Shown: positions 1 to 11,484 of the stretch, one piece after another | Layout: the number at the start of each line of letters is the position of its first letter | Numbering within the stretch: the stretch's first letter is position 1 | Origin: Ovis canadensis | Taxonomy: Eukaryota; Chordata; Mammalia; Artiodactyla; Bovidae | Assembly: GCF_042477335.2 (NCBI RefSeq) | Contig: NC_091250.1 | Span: forward strand, 57,853,384 to 57,917,383 | DNA length: 64,000 nucleotides | Reading direction: 5' to 3' | Notes under the pieces: model-generated | Told to the model about the DNA's origin: nothing | What the model saw: the letters and a program-made list of their open reading frames with translations, nothing else | Database searches by the model: none | Position numbers and translations under genes: made by a program

Positions 1-380
1 AAAGAACTGATGCTTTTGAACTGTGGTGCTGGAGAAGACTCTTGAGAGTCTCTTGGACAGCAAGGAGGTCAAACCAGTCGATCCTAAAGGAAATCAACCC
101 TGAATATTCATTGGGAGGACTGATGCTGAAGCTGAAACTCCAATACCCAGATCACCTGGTGTGAAGACCCATCTCATTGGAAAAGACCCTGATGCTGGGA
201 AAGGTTGAAGGCAGAAGAAGTGGGTGACAGAGGATGAGATGGTTGGATGGCATCACCAACTCAATGCACATGAGTTAGAGCATACTCCAAGAGATAGTGA
301 AGAATAGGGAAGCCTGGTATGCTGCAGTCCCGGAGGTCACCAAAAGTTGGACATGACTGAGCAACTGAACAGTAAAAACT
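1..380 (+). mobile_element. BovB LINE, 3' end (truncated by window edge)
   Basis: Matches the BovB 3' region seen repeatedly in this window (for example 17250-17619 and 21960-22337): the aactgatgctttt start, the ggatgagatggttggatgg core and the final gactgagcaactgaac. The left part lies outside the window. It covers the last part of ORF2 plus the 3' UTR and cannot encode anything. Confidence 0.95.
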
Positions 381-385
381 GATGT

Positions 386-896
386 CTTACCCTTTTTTTT
401 TTTTCCTGAAAATGGGAAGACTAGATGGATGGTGGGCAATGCCTCTTGCTTGTGATTTCCAAGCCACAGCAGTTACTGAAACCAGCATTTGACAGTGGGG
501 CCAGTTCAACAGTTCAATACCAGCCTCCATCTAAAACTAGTCAGAGTGGAACAAGTTCATTTACATAGGGACTGAGAAAACCCTCCAAAGGGGACTTTTG
601 AAGTGGACTGGCGAGAGGACTCTGGACATTTTTTGGACCTAGAGAGTCCATGACTGAGCTCCTTTTAACACAGTTCTTGCGCTTGTAGGTTTAGGCATTT
701 TGATGGCATCTAAAGGGTGAAGGGTATGTAGTGAGTAAAAGATAACCCATAACATGGAGCATTCCTTCTTGCATAACAAACTTCTTAATACAATTTAGGT
801 ACTGCAAAGCCATGTTTGGTGGAAAAATGAATTTCTTTTAAAAATAGGAAATAAAGATTTAAAAATAGCCTTTGCTGGACACATGTGGCAGACACT
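386..896. other. Unannotated stretch
   Basis: No recognised repeat, no long open frame and no splice-flanked conserved-looking block. A 12-base T run lies at 393-404. Confidence 0.5.
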
Positions 897-898
897 TA

Positions 899-958
899 AA
901 AATATATGTATATATTATATACATCATATATATATGTTATATATTATATATATCATAA
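899..958. repeat. AT-rich low-complexity tract
   Basis: Imperfect (TA)n with interspersed tatat/catat units; no transposon features are visible. Confidence 0.85.
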
Positions 959-989
959 ATTACCTCTGTAATACTTATATAAGGAAAGC

Positions 990-1197
990 ATTAGTCACTC
1001 AATCATGTCCAACTCTTTGAGACCCCATGTACAGCAGCCCCCTATGCTCCTCTGTCCATGGAATTCTCCAGGCAAGAATGCTGAAGTGGATATTCCCTTC
1101 TCCAGGGGTTCTTCCTCACCCACAGACTCACAGACTCACCCAAATCTCTTGCACTTACAGGCAGATTCTTTACCATCTGAGCCACTAGGGAAGCCCC
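990..1197 (-). mobile_element. Bov-tA SINE (antisense)
   Basis: Reads on + as the reverse of the Bov-tA consensus: Bov-A body (ccaactctttgagacccc, ggaattctccaggcaagaa), then the tRNA-derived head ending ctgagccactagggaagcccc. Short similar flanks (aaggaaagc at 981-989 and aggaagc near 1202) may be a decayed TSD. Confidence 0.93.
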
Positions 1198-1331
1198 TGA
1201 AAGGAAGCTTAGCAGATGATGGTTATATGAGGAAGGTAGTACCAAGTGCCCATTTTACAGAAGAATACTCTGAGTTAAAGAGAGGGAAAACTCAAGAGAA
1301 AGGGGATATATGTATACTTATGGCTGATTAA

Positions 1332-1545
1332 GGGCTTTCCAGGTGGCACTGGTGATAAAGAACCCACCTGCCAATGCAGGTTAGACATAGAAGTTTGGAA
1401 AATCCCCTGGAAGAGTGTGCACAGCAACCCACTCCAGTATTCTTGCCTGGAGAATCCCTTAGACAGAGCAGCCTGGCAGGCTGCAGTCCAGAGTGTTGCA
1501 CAGAGTTGGCCAGGACTGCAGTGACTTAGCACACATGCACGCACA
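1332..1545 (+). mobile_element. Bov-tA SINE with TSD
   Basis: tRNA-headed SINE starting gggctttccaggtggc and ending in the Bov-A body. A 9-bp direct repeat gctgattaa lies at 1323-1331 and 1546-1554, so both ends are defined. Considerable divergence from consensus. Confidence 0.93.
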
Positions 1546-1554
1546 GCTGATTAA

Positions 1555-2440
1555 ACTTGTTGTCCAGCAGAAGCCAACAGAACATCATAAAAGAATTATC
1601 CTACAATTGAAAATAAATTTTAAAAGAGAGATAAAACATCTTACCAGTGCTACTGGCTCCTCTGGGCAGTTGATAATCTGGGACTATCAGCTAAGGAGGA
1701 TAAATAAAAATGAGCCCCAAAAGAAAAGCCTAAAATCATTAATAAAGCATATCAGGGCAAGAATAATCAAAGTATGAAAGGAGAAGGCTGCTGCATCTGA
1801 AAAGAAATCCACAAGGGTAGCAGAGAAAACTGGAGCAACATCTGGGTTTCCAAAGGGAAACCATAACCAGGCCCAGAATGAGATGAGTTGGTGTTTACAT
1901 TCACCGGTTATATTTGTATGAGTTTTCTCATCTGTAAGATGGGAGTAGCAAGTCTTCTCTGCAGTGAAGTGAGATTTAAATGTGATGGTGTGTGGAAAAG
2001 ACCCCAGTAATTTGCATATTTTTACATGTTATATCTTAGAACAATTTAGAATACTCCATCTGTCCAATGAATTAAAAGCCTCTGGGGCCTAACAGCAAGT
2101 ATCATCAAAAGAATAAATGTTAATGAGACAGGTTAGGATGCAAGGTGAACATGAGAACTTTCTTGTTTTTAATTAATAGACACTGAGCTAATGGCACCTC
2201 ATCATGGATCAATAACTAAGCAGATGGTCAATGTAAAACATAATCATTGTTTTTGGTAACTAACCCCAATGCAATGGTTTTATATTGTTAGAAATGAGTA
2301 TAAACCATACTTGGGACTAAAGGTCATTTTCTGATAATGAACAGCAGTGCACACAATTATAATAGAGTCAAAAAGCATGATGTGAGCAGTCTAAGAGGAA
2401 AAGGCGCAGAGTTCTTCATGGCGCAGAGTAGTTAGGCCAA
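1555..2440. other. Mostly unannotated, with one MIR fragment
   Basis: Apart from the MIR piece at 1915-1998 I recognise nothing. The open frame spanning the SINE end (1493-1777) runs out of repeat sequence and has no homology I recognise. Confidence 0.5.
1915..1998 (+). mobile_element. MIR SINE fragment
   Basis: gagttttctcatctgtaaga followed by a decayed region matches the MIR core (cctcagtttcctcatctgt...). Only the 3' half is discernible. Ancient mammalian-wide SINE. Confidence 0.6.
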
Positions 2441-2444
2441 TGCA

Positions 2445-2740
2445 CCCTTTCTTTGCCTCATTTCTTGCTCCCTCTCTCAAAGTACTTTGCTCCTTTCTTA
2501 CTTAGGATTTATCATAAGTTGTAAATAATTTATGTGCATTTGTTTAGTGACCATCTCCCAACACGCACACAGTTGTAGTCTCCAAAAGGACTGGAATTAC
2601 TGTAATCACATTTGGTTTTGGGGAAAGTATATATTCGATGCCAGCCTCAGTGCCTAACACAAAATATATATTCAACTTGAAAGAAAAAAATATCTGCTGA
2701 ATAAAAGGATAAATGATGCATTGTTGGTTCTCGGTTATCT
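2445..2740 (+). mobile_element. L2 LINE 3' end
   Basis: Aligns by eye with 6485-6740, which is the same L2 3' region: a ctttgctcctttctta-like segment, then catctcccaacac, then cagtgcctaacacaaaat and a degenerate ...gctgaataaaagga tail resembling the L2 end. Old and diverged. Confidence 0.75.
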
Positions 2741-2994
2741 TTTCTGCTACACCTCAGGGCACAGTGCACAGTCAAGAACATCTCACTGCTTTCATGCTTT
2801 GGAAGCTTCCCTGAAGCATTTGTGAGACTGATCTGCCTTCTACCTGTAGGTGTAGCAGGGGAAGGGGGGTTGTGTGGTGCTGGCCTCTGAAGCTATTCAG
2901 GGAGGAGAAAGCAGCACTCACAGATGTTAAAACCACAGTGCCCCCACTGAGGCATGCTCAGGTCAACCTGTAGGCGTAGGTGACTTTCTCTGTG

Positions 2995-3193
2995 CTTTGT
3001 GCTACGTCCCTTCAGTCATGTTCAACTCTTGACTGTAGCCCTCCAGGCTCCTCTGTCCATGGGATTCTCCCAGAAAGAATACTGGAGTGGGTTGCCACAC
3101 CCTGCTCAAGGGTATCTTCCTGACCCAGGGATCGAACCCACGTCTTTTATGTCTCTTGCACTGGCAAGTGTGTTCTCTACCACTAGCACCACG
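2995..3193 (-). mobile_element. Bov-tA SINE (antisense)
   Basis: Reverse Bov-A body (cttcagtcatgttcaactct, gggattctcccagaaagaat) followed by a diverged tRNA head containing gggatcgaacccacgtc and accactagcacc. The TSD is not clear. Confidence 0.92.
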
Positions 3194-3199
3194 ACTCAC

Positions 3200-3704
3200 T
3201 AAGTTTCAGGTTCTCTTTGGTCTTCCTGTTGTCTGGTGGACCCTGCAGACTGTCCTCTTTAAGCAGCTATCAATGGCCACTCTCTTCTGAGGTGGCTGCC
3301 CAGTTGGTTACGATGCACACAATCAAGGTTCTCACTCATAAGCCCAGACAGATGAAAGACAAAGAATCTAGGTGAAGTTCAGAAGGTGAATCTGACCTTG
3401 AACTCAGGAGCAATGCCCTCACACCTGTCTTAGTTCACCTGATACATTCAGACCACTTTTCAGGACTCTGATAACTCAAACACACTCTCTGTTAATCCCT
3501 TCCTCCAGGGTTTGGCCCAGGATGTATCTTATATTCTTGCCCTTATTTTCTTCTTTCTAACACTGAAACCTGATGGACAATCATAAAAGTTCTAAACACA
3601 ACTGGGCCAAATGCTCAGCAGCAGGAAAATCAGATCTCTGTTCCTCAAGAGAAACACAAAGGATTGTCTCCCGAAGTAGTGAGTAGAGTAGGATTGCTCA
3701 CAGT
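3200..3704. other. Unannotated stretch
   Basis: No recognised repeat or gene. Short open frames here have no family resemblance. Confidence 0.5.
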
Positions 3705-3715
3705 AGTGTGAGATT

Positions 3716-3844
3716 GCTGCTGCTACTAAGTCGCTTCAGTCGTGTCCAACTCTGTGTGACCCCATAGACGGCAGCCCACCAGGCTCCCCTGTCCCTGGGA
3801 TTCTCCAGGCAAGAACACTGGGGTGGGTTGCCATTGCCTTCTCC
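3716..3844 (-). mobile_element. Bov-A monomer SINE with TSD
   Basis: Single Bov-A unit in reverse: ctgctgctactaagtcgctt, then cccatagacggcagcccacc, then gccattgccttctcc. A perfect 11-bp direct repeat agtgtgagatt lies at 3705-3715 and 3845-3855. It is a monomer or truncated relative of the dimeric Bov-A2 at 7337-7614. Confidence 0.95.
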
Positions 3845-3941
3845 AGTGTGAGATTAGATGATAGTATAAATGTTTGTGTTACCTAACAGGGAAACCAGTG
3901 CACCCCATCTGTACCCCAACAGGCGAAGTGACTATAATATA

Positions 3942-3991
3942 CCAAAAATAAAATAAAGAAGAAAAGGAAAGGAAGGAAGGAAGAAGGAAGC
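3942..3991. repeat. Purine-rich (GAA/GGAA) tract
   Basis: A-rich run passing into ggaaggaaggaagaagg; simple purine tract of about 50 bp. Confidence 0.85.
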
Positions 3992-4454
3992 TAGCTACAA
4001 ATTCCACTGTGCTTCCCGTATTTTCATTTACCTCTCAAATGAGGGAACAATCACTAGAACCATCATCAGAAGGTATAAAAGATCAGATTGTCTTCAGGGC
4101 TAAATGCAAATCTGTATTTCTTGGGGAGCAGGCTCATCTCAGGAATATTTTGAAAAAAGATCAATTAATATCCATGCTGTGATTTATTTCCATTTGCCTG
4201 GGGTTTTGTATCGATCCACTCTAAAAACTCTACGGGCATGCCACAAGGTAATGCAAGGCTGGCTGCCCATGTCTGATAAGATGTGATTAGGTAGACTTTC
4301 TGACACTATTTGGGGATGAGAACTGAAGCTCTGTTTTCTAAGACACATGCTTGCTTCATCCAAGCTCTTCCCCCTTCAGTTTTGTACTGAGGTTCTGCTC
4401 ATTTTGCACTAAGGTTCTGAACTTATTGTAGATAAGCTCACCTGAGCTTAACAG
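3992..4454. other. Unannotated stretch
   Basis: No recognised repeat or gene. Confidence 0.5.
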
Positions 4455-4466
4455 CTAGTTTTAAAG

Positions 4467-4691
4467 CCTGGAACTAAAAGTGAAAGCGTTAGTTACTTAG
4501 TCATGCTCAACTCTTCGTGACCCCATGGGCTGTAGCCCACCAGGCTTCTCTGTGTATAGGATTCTTCAGACAAGAATACTGGAGTGGGTTGCCATTTCCT
4601 TCTCTAGGGGATCTTCCTAACCCAGGCATCAAACCCAGGTCTCCTGAATTGCAGGCAGATTCTTCACCACCTGAGCCACCAGGGAAGCCCC
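4467..4691 (-). mobile_element. Bov-tA SINE (antisense) with TSD-like flanks
   Basis: Full-length reverse Bov-tA, from tgaaagcgttagttacttag to gccaccagggaagcccc. ctagttttaaagcc lies upstream at 4455-4468 and again downstream at 4704-4717, with a second cagttttaaag copy directly at the SINE end (4691-4701). The target was therefore either duplicated or already repeated. Confidence 0.94.
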
Positions 4692-4717
4692 AGTTTTAAA
4701 GTCCTAGTTTTAAAGCC

Positions 4718-6235
4718 AAGGAAAATATCATTGAAACACAAATAAGATTAACAGAGTTGTAGATCAGGATGATAAAATTTTGAGGTCAAAATATACTTGA
4801 AACTTCAAGCTACATAAAGCCTTTGTAATTTTTTAGTCCTGGTTCTTACTGAAAACAAATCAGTCTTGTTTTATACACACATCTACCACATATTTACATA
4901 CATAATTATATTTAATTAAAGGAACTGCTTTGACTAACATTTGTTTGCCCTGATATGTCTAATATATTTACTTTTAATTTCACTGATAGTACTGTTTTCC
5001 TCCCTAGAAGCATATTTGTAATTATGAAATTATAAGAAATTGTATAGTTCAGTAAACAAAATTAAAAAGGCAAAGAGAAACAAACAGGAACTAAGAGTTG
5101 AGACATTAGCCCAGAAAGCTAATCTTATCTCACCTTATGTCATTTCATACCCATTTAACAAGAGTTTTTTTTTTGGCTTGGTGATAAGAACACAAGGACT
5201 GCTACAGAAATGATATTCCTAATTTCCCCATATGTGGCAATCATTTCACAAGGAATAGCAAGAACAGAGGTTCCATTTAAAATGTTGCTTCAAACAAAAC
5301 TTAGCCAACAGAGGCGGACAAAAGGGCTCCCTCCTGCCATATGACAACTAGGATGAAAATAGGCCAACACAAACCAGAATGTCAAAGATTAACTTTAGAT
5401 TCGCTGGCATTCCTCTTTGAATAATCCTGAGCTAAATTTTCCCTCTTTATGTCAAGGAACACACACTCTCTAGGCATTTCGGTTTGCAGTCCTTCCACCC
5501 ACTACCTAGATTTTCTTCTTCTGGGATATGTTTAGATGTTGGAGAGAATCACATGATTTTCTCCAGAAACCATCCTCAGCCAAATCGAGTTATTTTAAAT
5601 CATTTACCCACAGCAGATATTGCAGAAACTCTCAGAGCATGTGCAGCCTGCACTGACCAGGTCTCTCCACTCTTTACCTTTCCCTTCAGCAGATGCGATC
5701 TGGAAAAGGAAGCCCAGCACAGCTCAGTGTGACAGCGTCAAGCTAACGGGTATCCAGCCTGTGGGCAGAAAGGTTAAGAAGGCTAAGCAGTAGCATCTGC
5801 AGGTCTCAGGCTTGGAGTGAGATTTCAGAAGCTGCACAGAGTTTTTTGGTGATCTGCTCAAAGTGGTCTGTGGGTGGTGGTATTTGGGGAGCCTTCCCAC
5901 CAATCAGCCCACGGAGGCAGGAGACACAGAACTGAAGTAACAGCCTTGCCCAGGGAGCAGATGTTGGTGCCTTTCTCTCCTCCAGTTCCCCTGGCACTCT
6001 GTATAAATTAAGCCCTCAATAAGTATTTGTTAAAAACCAAGGCTCTTTCAATAATCTAAGTAGCTTGTCCTTCATTATTTTACTCTGTAGGTGACAATGG
6101 TATTGTTGTCTTATTCTTTGGCAAAGGAGAAGAGAGCATCCACTTCAATCAACTCCTTTCACAGAGTAACCAGAGTGCAGAGACTGTGAGCAGCTTGACT
6201 GTGACTGCCAGTTAGTTCCAGGTGTAGCCAAGACT
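4718..6235. other. Unannotated 1.5-kb stretch
   Basis: No transposon consensus recognised and no credible coding exon. A short gccctcaataagtatttgtt at 6012-6031 resembles the extreme 3' end of L2 or MIR but is too small to call. Confidence 0.5.
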
Positions 6236-6239
6236 CTAG

Positions 6240-6579
6240 GGACCTGTGGGCACTTGACCTTCTTGGCCTCCTCAAAGTCTTTGCCCCTTGCCCTCGACTT
6301 ATGCTAGTTCAGTGGCCTCCTTTCCACCCTCAGGAGCTTTTGTATAATATTCTCTCTTCCAAAAATGTTCTGTTGTTCCCTCCTAAGTTGTTCCCTCCTA
6401 CCCTTTAAGTTCCATTGCAAACATTACTTCCTCAGAAAGTTCCCAGCTGCCCAGGTAAAGGACACATCCCACCCTCCCATTTTTCTCTCACAAAGTACCT
6501 TGTTCCTTTCTTTCCCAGCATTTACTACAAATGTTAAATCCACATGTTTTATGTGTGTTTATTTATTATCTATTTCCCA

Positions 6580-6610
<31 letters not shown>

Positions 6611-6715
6611 GGTTTCCTGGAGGACAAGAATTATATTTTTTAAAACAACAGATATCCAGTGCCAGGCCCAGTGCCTATCACAAAATAGCTATACATTAAA
6701 GATATGTTGAGTGAA
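6240..6715 (+). mobile_element. L2 LINE 3' region (about 480 bp)
   Basis: Colinear with the L2 consensus: ggcctcctttccaccctcag, a ccaggaagcc-like segment, the ctttcccagcatttactac segment, tttattatctatttcccaac, ggaggacaagaattat, and the cagtgcctatcacaaaatag / gttgagtgaa end. A (CA)n array has expanded inside it at 6580-6608. Confidence 0.82.
6580..6608. repeat. (CA)n microsatellite
   Basis: About 14 CA units, sited exactly where the L2 consensus reads cccaacac, so the array seems to have grown from L2 sequence. The paralogous L2 at 2445-2740 has only cacgcacac at this point. Confidence 0.95.
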
Positions 6716-6719
6716 AGGA

Positions 6720-7190
6720 TTTGTGTCTGGTGTCATTCTTTCTTCTACTCCACCATGCACGGTTGTCTCCCTTCATTAAAAAGATAACTGATGATACATC
6801 ATCTCAGCAGCTGATTTTTCTGAATCGTTTTGGCCTTATACAAGGCAGAGGTTAATCTGAAGACTCCATTTCTAAATAAAACAACTGGACCACAGATCAT
6901 CAAAGAAGGGGATTAAAGAGATCAAAATACCATTGCATCTGTTACCCTAGGAAAATGCGTCCTTCAACAGGGTAAATAAGGGAGCAGGAGTATTGAAACC
7001 ATGTAAACGAACATCTGAATACACACTCCAGAAAAGAGCAAAGGACAAAACTTGGAATTGGGAAATACAAGTTTATAGTTTGGATCACCCCTCAAAAGAA
7101 ATAATGGTGGCTTTGGGGTAGATTAAATGAGGTGACAAGTTTTTGTACTCTCAATAATTTTTTCTCATTGATGGGAGTGTCAACTCATTC
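6720..7190. other. Unannotated stretch
   Basis: No recognised repeat or gene. Confidence 0.45.
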
Positions 7191-7194
7191 ATCA

Positions 7195-7690
7195 TGGAAG
7201 CCTTTCAAGGATTCTCTAGTGCCTTCAGGATGAAGCTCACCTTCCACTGAAGGATGTGTGTGGCCTTTCACAATCTATCCCCTGCCCTTCCCTTTGAAGT
7301 CACATCCTGATACTCATCCACTGGCCCTCATACTCTGCTGCTGCTGCTAAGTCACTTCAGTCGTGTCCGACTCTGTGCGACCCCATAGACAGAAGCCCAT
7401 CAGGCTCCCCCGTCCCTGGGATTCTCCAGGCAAGAATACTGGAGTGGGTTGCCATTTCCTTCTCCAATGCATGAAAGTGAAAAGTGAAAGGGAAGTCATC
7501 ACTCAGTCATGTCCAACTCTTAGCGACCCCATGGACTACAGCCTACCAGGCTCCTCTATCCATGGGATTTCCCAGGCAAGAGTACTGGAGTGGGGTGCCA
7601 TTGCCTTCTCCTAGGGCCCTCATACTCTAAACATACAGAAATACTGGGGGTCCCATCAACCACAGTCCCCCACAATTCCAAGGCCCTTGT
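7195..7690 (+). mobile_element. L2 LINE fragment split by Bov-A2
   Basis: ccttcaggatgaagctcacc and ggcctttcacaatctatccc match the L2 segment that reads roughly ...aggataaagtccaaactcc... / ...ctggcccctgcct.... The Bov-A2 at 7337-7614 interrupts it and L2-like sequence resumes afterwards. Confidence 0.7.
7337..7614 (-). mobile_element. Bov-A2 dimeric SINE (antisense) with 14-bp TSD
   Basis: Complete Bov-A2 dimer in reverse: gctgctgctgctaagtcact ... linker atgcatgaaagtgaaaagtg ... ggtgccattgccttctccta. A perfect 14-bp TSD ggccctcatactct lies at 7323-7336 and 7615-7628. Low divergence suggests a fairly young insertion into the older L2. Confidence 0.97.
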
Positions 7691-7756
7691 ATGTGTTTGT
7701 GATATCCAAGTTGGGAGGACCAGTCCCCACCTTGATCACTTGTTCACTTTAGCTCT

Positions 7757-8480
7757 GTATTAGTTTTGTATTGCTGCTGTAACAAATAATCACAAACTAA
7801 TGGCTTAAACCAACACAAATGTATTATCTTATATTTCTGGGGATCAAAAGCCTGAAATGCATTTCACTAAGCTAAAATCAATGTGTCACCAAAACTAGAT
7901 TCCTTTCTGAAGGCTTCAGGGAAGAATCTATTTACTTGCCTTTTCCATCTTTGAGACTACCTATTTTCCTGGACTTGTGGCCTCCTTCCAGTTGAAGCAA
8001 AGAATGGCCAGTTGAGTCTTTCTCACATTCTATCACCTTGACTGACTTTTCTGCTTTCTTTTTGCATGTTTAAGGATCCCTGTGATTATATTGGGCCCAC
8101 TCAGATAAAACAGCGTAATTTCCCTATTTCAGTGTCAGCTAATTGACAACCTTAATTCCATCTGCAACTTTAATTCTCCTTTGCTACATAAATTAATGTT
8201 AGTGGTTCAGTCATGTCTGACTTTGCAAATCCATGGACTGTAGCCTACCAGGCTTCTCCCACCATGGGATTCTCCAGGCAAGAATACCGGAGTGAGTTGC
8301 TATTTCCTTCTCCAGGGAATCTTTCTGAACCAGGGATCAAACCTGGGTATCCTACATTGCAGGCAAATTTTTTACCATCTGAGTCACCAGGGAAACTCCT
8401 ATTATATAAATTAATATAGTTACAAGTTACAGGAATTAAGATGTGGATATCTTTGGGAGAGCCATTATTCCACCAATCAC
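7757..8480 (+). mobile_element. Ancient L1-type 3' UTR repeat split by Bov-tA
   Basis: gtattgctgctgtaacaaat, atggcttaaaccaacacaaa, gtgattatattgggcccact, ccttaattccatctgcaact and atgtggatatctttggga follow a widespread mammalian consensus that I recall as the 3' UTR of old L1 (L1M) families. The exact family is not certain. A SINE interrupts it at 8198-8405; the repeat resumes to about 8480. Confidence 0.7.
8198..8405 (-). mobile_element. Bov-tA SINE (antisense) with TSD, nested in older repeat
   Basis: Reverse Bov-tA from ttagtggttcagtcatgtct to gagtcaccagggaaactcct. Perfect 10-bp TSD ataaattaat at 8188-8197 and 8406-8415, inside the older repeat at 7757-8480. Confidence 0.96.
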
Positions 8481-8689
8481 AAATTTCAAGTACACCTGAT
8501 CTCCCATGTCATATTCAATACCATTTCCCTTGTGAGTGACAAAGTTAGATATTCCTCATCTTGTCTTTTATCTCCAATGTATTCTGCTACAATAGGGCTT
8601 ATTGTTTTGTACTAAAGTCACTAATTTATAAATACACCTTCTTCATGAGACTCTTTCAGGAGTAGATCCTGAAATGGATCTTGTAAGTG

Positions 8690-8875
8690 AGCCAGGTCCT
8701 GTGCTGTGTATTTTCCACCATTTGATTTTTACAACAGTACAATGAGATAAGACATTTTATTCATTAAACAGATGGAAACACTAAATGCTATAGCAGTTCA
8801 TTTCATCACTTAGTCATGCACTTCTTGCAAGTCAGAACTGACATTTGAACTCATGTCTGTCTGGTTCCCATGTGG
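8690..8875 (-). mobile_element. MIR SINE (antisense)
   Basis: Reverse MIR layout: ccaggtcctgtgctgtgta, an acaatgagataagacatttt segment (consensus ...atgaggtaggta...), acagatggaaacac (consensus cagatgaggaaact), and a final gaactcatgtctgtctggtt. Confidence 0.75.
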
Positions 8876-8884
8876 TCAATTTAC

Positions 8885-9460
8885 GGCTGAACTGTGCTGT
8901 CTCAGCTTGAGGTCCCCAATGGCTCACACCAACGGCCTAGCACAAAACAGATTTTCATGAAAGAGTCACTGAATTTAGGGTTTGTTAAATAATCTCCTTC
9001 CCCATTGCTATCTCACTTTGCACCTTGATGACAAAATTATCTCATTTAATTTCATATCTTTATTCTACACCTCATCTCAGAGAAAGAATTTTCACTAAAA
9101 CTGAATTATCTTCTCAACTGACAGAATGATTAGACTTTGTTTTAATTTTTTAAATGATACAGATCATCACTATCCAAAGACAATGAAAGCTACTTAATAT
9201 TTAAACTATATCTTTTCTTGAAATATCAGTGCCCCCAAGCTTATTACCCATTCTTCTGAAGAAAAAGTTTTAAGTCAGTAGCTCCAAGATTTCAGCAGGT
9301 TTAAAGTGGACTGAGCATCACTGTGGGTGAACAGCTCCCTAACCGTGTCTGGTGATCAGATGGGCTTACAGATCAGAATTTTAAAGAATACTGCATAATA
9401 GTTGTAAGTCTACACTGCCTTACTATATAATCCTCATAAAACAATTTCTATAAAAACCAC
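8885..9460. other. Unannotated stretch
   Basis: No recognised repeat or gene. Confidence 0.45.
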
Positions 9461-9464
9461 ACTT

Positions 9465-10049
9465 CTAAAAGACACATGCATCCCAATGTTTGTTGCAGCA
9501 TTATTTACTATAGCCAGGACATGGAAGCAATCTAGATGTCCATCAACAGATGAATAGATAAAGAAGATAAGGTCCATGGATACAGTGGAATATTACTCAA
9601 CCACAGAAAGGAATGAATTTGAGTCAGTTGCTGTCAGATGGGTGAACCTAGAGCCTCTTACATAAGTGAGGTAAATCAGAAAAACAAATATATTAAAATT
9701 AATGCATACATAGAATCTAGAAAAATGGTACTGATGAACCTAGTAGAGAAAGGATTTGTATCACATCAGGGGAAGGTGAGGGTGGGACAAATTGAGAAAT
9801 TAGTATTGACACATATACACTATCATGTGTAAAATAGATAGTGGGAAATTGCTATACAACACAGGGAACCCAGCCTGGAGCTCCATGATGACCTAGAGGG
9901 ATGGAATGGGAGGAGCAGAGAGAAGCTCAAGAAAGAGGGGGTATTTATAATTATGACTGATTTGCATTGTTGTATAGCAGAAACCAACACATTGTAAAGC
10001 AATTTTCCACCAATTAAAAAATCTAAAACAAACAAACAAACAAAAAACT
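9465..10049 (+). mobile_element. L1 3' end (ruminant L1 type)
   Basis: gcagcattatttactatagc, gtccatcaacagatgaatag and ggaatattactcaaccacag are the ORF2 3' end. The 3' UTR follows, ending gtatagcagaaaccaacaca ... aaagcaattttccaccaatt and a (AAAC)n-like tail. Open frame 9638-9832 is a fragment of ORF2/3' UTR and not a gene. Confidence 0.93.
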
Positions 10050-11328
10050 CAGAGCAGCCAGAATTTCATATAAGAAATCAATGATTTCTGTAAAAATAGA
10101 AACTAATGATATGTTTTAACTAAAATCGAATTTATCTGCACTGAAAAATGTTTCTCTCCACATTTAAGATATTTAAGAATGCTTGATAATAAATGAGTCA
10201 AGCACTATAACTTAACTGCTAACACTCAATGTTGTAGGTAAAAATGTTTAAGGACCTAGCTGTGGTAAGGACACTCTTGTACTTATGTCGTGAGTTTCTG
10301 CCTGGTTTATTCCAAGGCATGCCTTTTTACAGTGGAATGCCATATTTTATGCCAACATTTTTCCTTTCACAACAGTAACACAGGAAAATAAACAAATCAA
10401 TATTCCTTTCGTTACTAATATGCAGTTCCCTCTTCTTTTCTTTTGGTTTACATAAAACTGTCATCTTTCCTAAGGACTGTTTGGGGTCCAAAAACAAGTC
10501 TGCTTACCAACATACAGGCTGACCCACATGTTTCCTCAGCTGAAAAAAATATATAAAGCCTATCACTTTCTTATTGCACTCCCTATTTTTCTGGTTGTTT
10601 GAGGTAACACCTGTGACCTACAACCAACAGTTTGTAACAAGCATCTCTGATGCACAGCACACTCAAATACAGAAGAAGCATTGTATACCTTTCCTGTGTG
10701 CTGTGGACTCAGGAACACAAATGCATCTACAACCACAGAAGCAGAAAAAAGCAGTCATGGCAAAACATGCACCATCCTTAACACTTCTTTCTAGAATTTA
10801 CATACGTCTCTTCTGCTCAAATCCCATTGGCCAAAGCAAGTCACACAGCAACACAGAGTAAAACAGGGGAAACGTAACATATGGCAACGTAAGCAAATGA
10901 AAGGGCTCCAAGCGGAAAGAAGAACACTGCAATGTCTCAGAAGCAAGACATAAAGTGGCTTGTTCAAGAGAGTGGGGTTGGGTCGATAAGGATTTGAGCA
11001 CTGAGTAGCAGAGAGGAGGATAATATTGGTTAAGACATGACACTAGTACCTAAGGACACATAAAACTCCTAAACATTATCTTGAAAGCTAGGAAGAATCA
11101 GGTAGAGACTTACACTGGAAAATGGCATGATCCAATCTGTATTATGGAGTGATAACTCTGGCTATAGCATTGGGATTTTATTTTTGTGCATCTTGGATCA
11201 CCAGGGGAATACCCAAGTGGAGATATCTAGGAAACAGTTGTCCACACAGAACTAGAAGAAATCATTAGCATATAGACTTTAGAAGTTTCAAATGTGTAAT
11301 TTGGATCTCCTGTGGCCCCTGACCCAAT
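10050..11328. other. Unannotated 1.3-kb stretch
   Basis: No recognised repeat. Open frame 10574-10861 (95 codons) has no domain or family signature and no splice or polyadenylation context that would support it. Confidence 0.5.
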
Positions 11329-11338
11329 GTATTTACCT

Positions 11339-11474
11339 CCTGCTGCTGCTGCTGCTAAGTCACTTCAGTTGTGTCCGACTCTGTGCAACCCCATAGATGG
11401 CAGCCCATCAGGCTCCACCATCCCTGGGATTCTCCAGGCAAGAACAATGGAATGGGTTGCCATTGCCTTCTCCA
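11339..11474 (-). mobile_element. Bov-A monomer SINE with TSD
   Basis: Reverse Bov-A monomer starting (ctg)n ctaagtcacttcagttgtg and ending gccattgccttctcca. Perfect 10-bp TSD gtatttacct at 11329-11338 and 11475-11484. A 15-A run follows at 11496-11510, outside the TSD. Confidence 0.95.
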
Positions 11475-11484
11475 GTATTTACCT

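Noticed and set aside
10574..10861. 95-codon frame in otherwise unannotated sequence
   Set aside because: No domain, no repetition across frames, no splice or promoter context; a length expected by chance in 64 kb.
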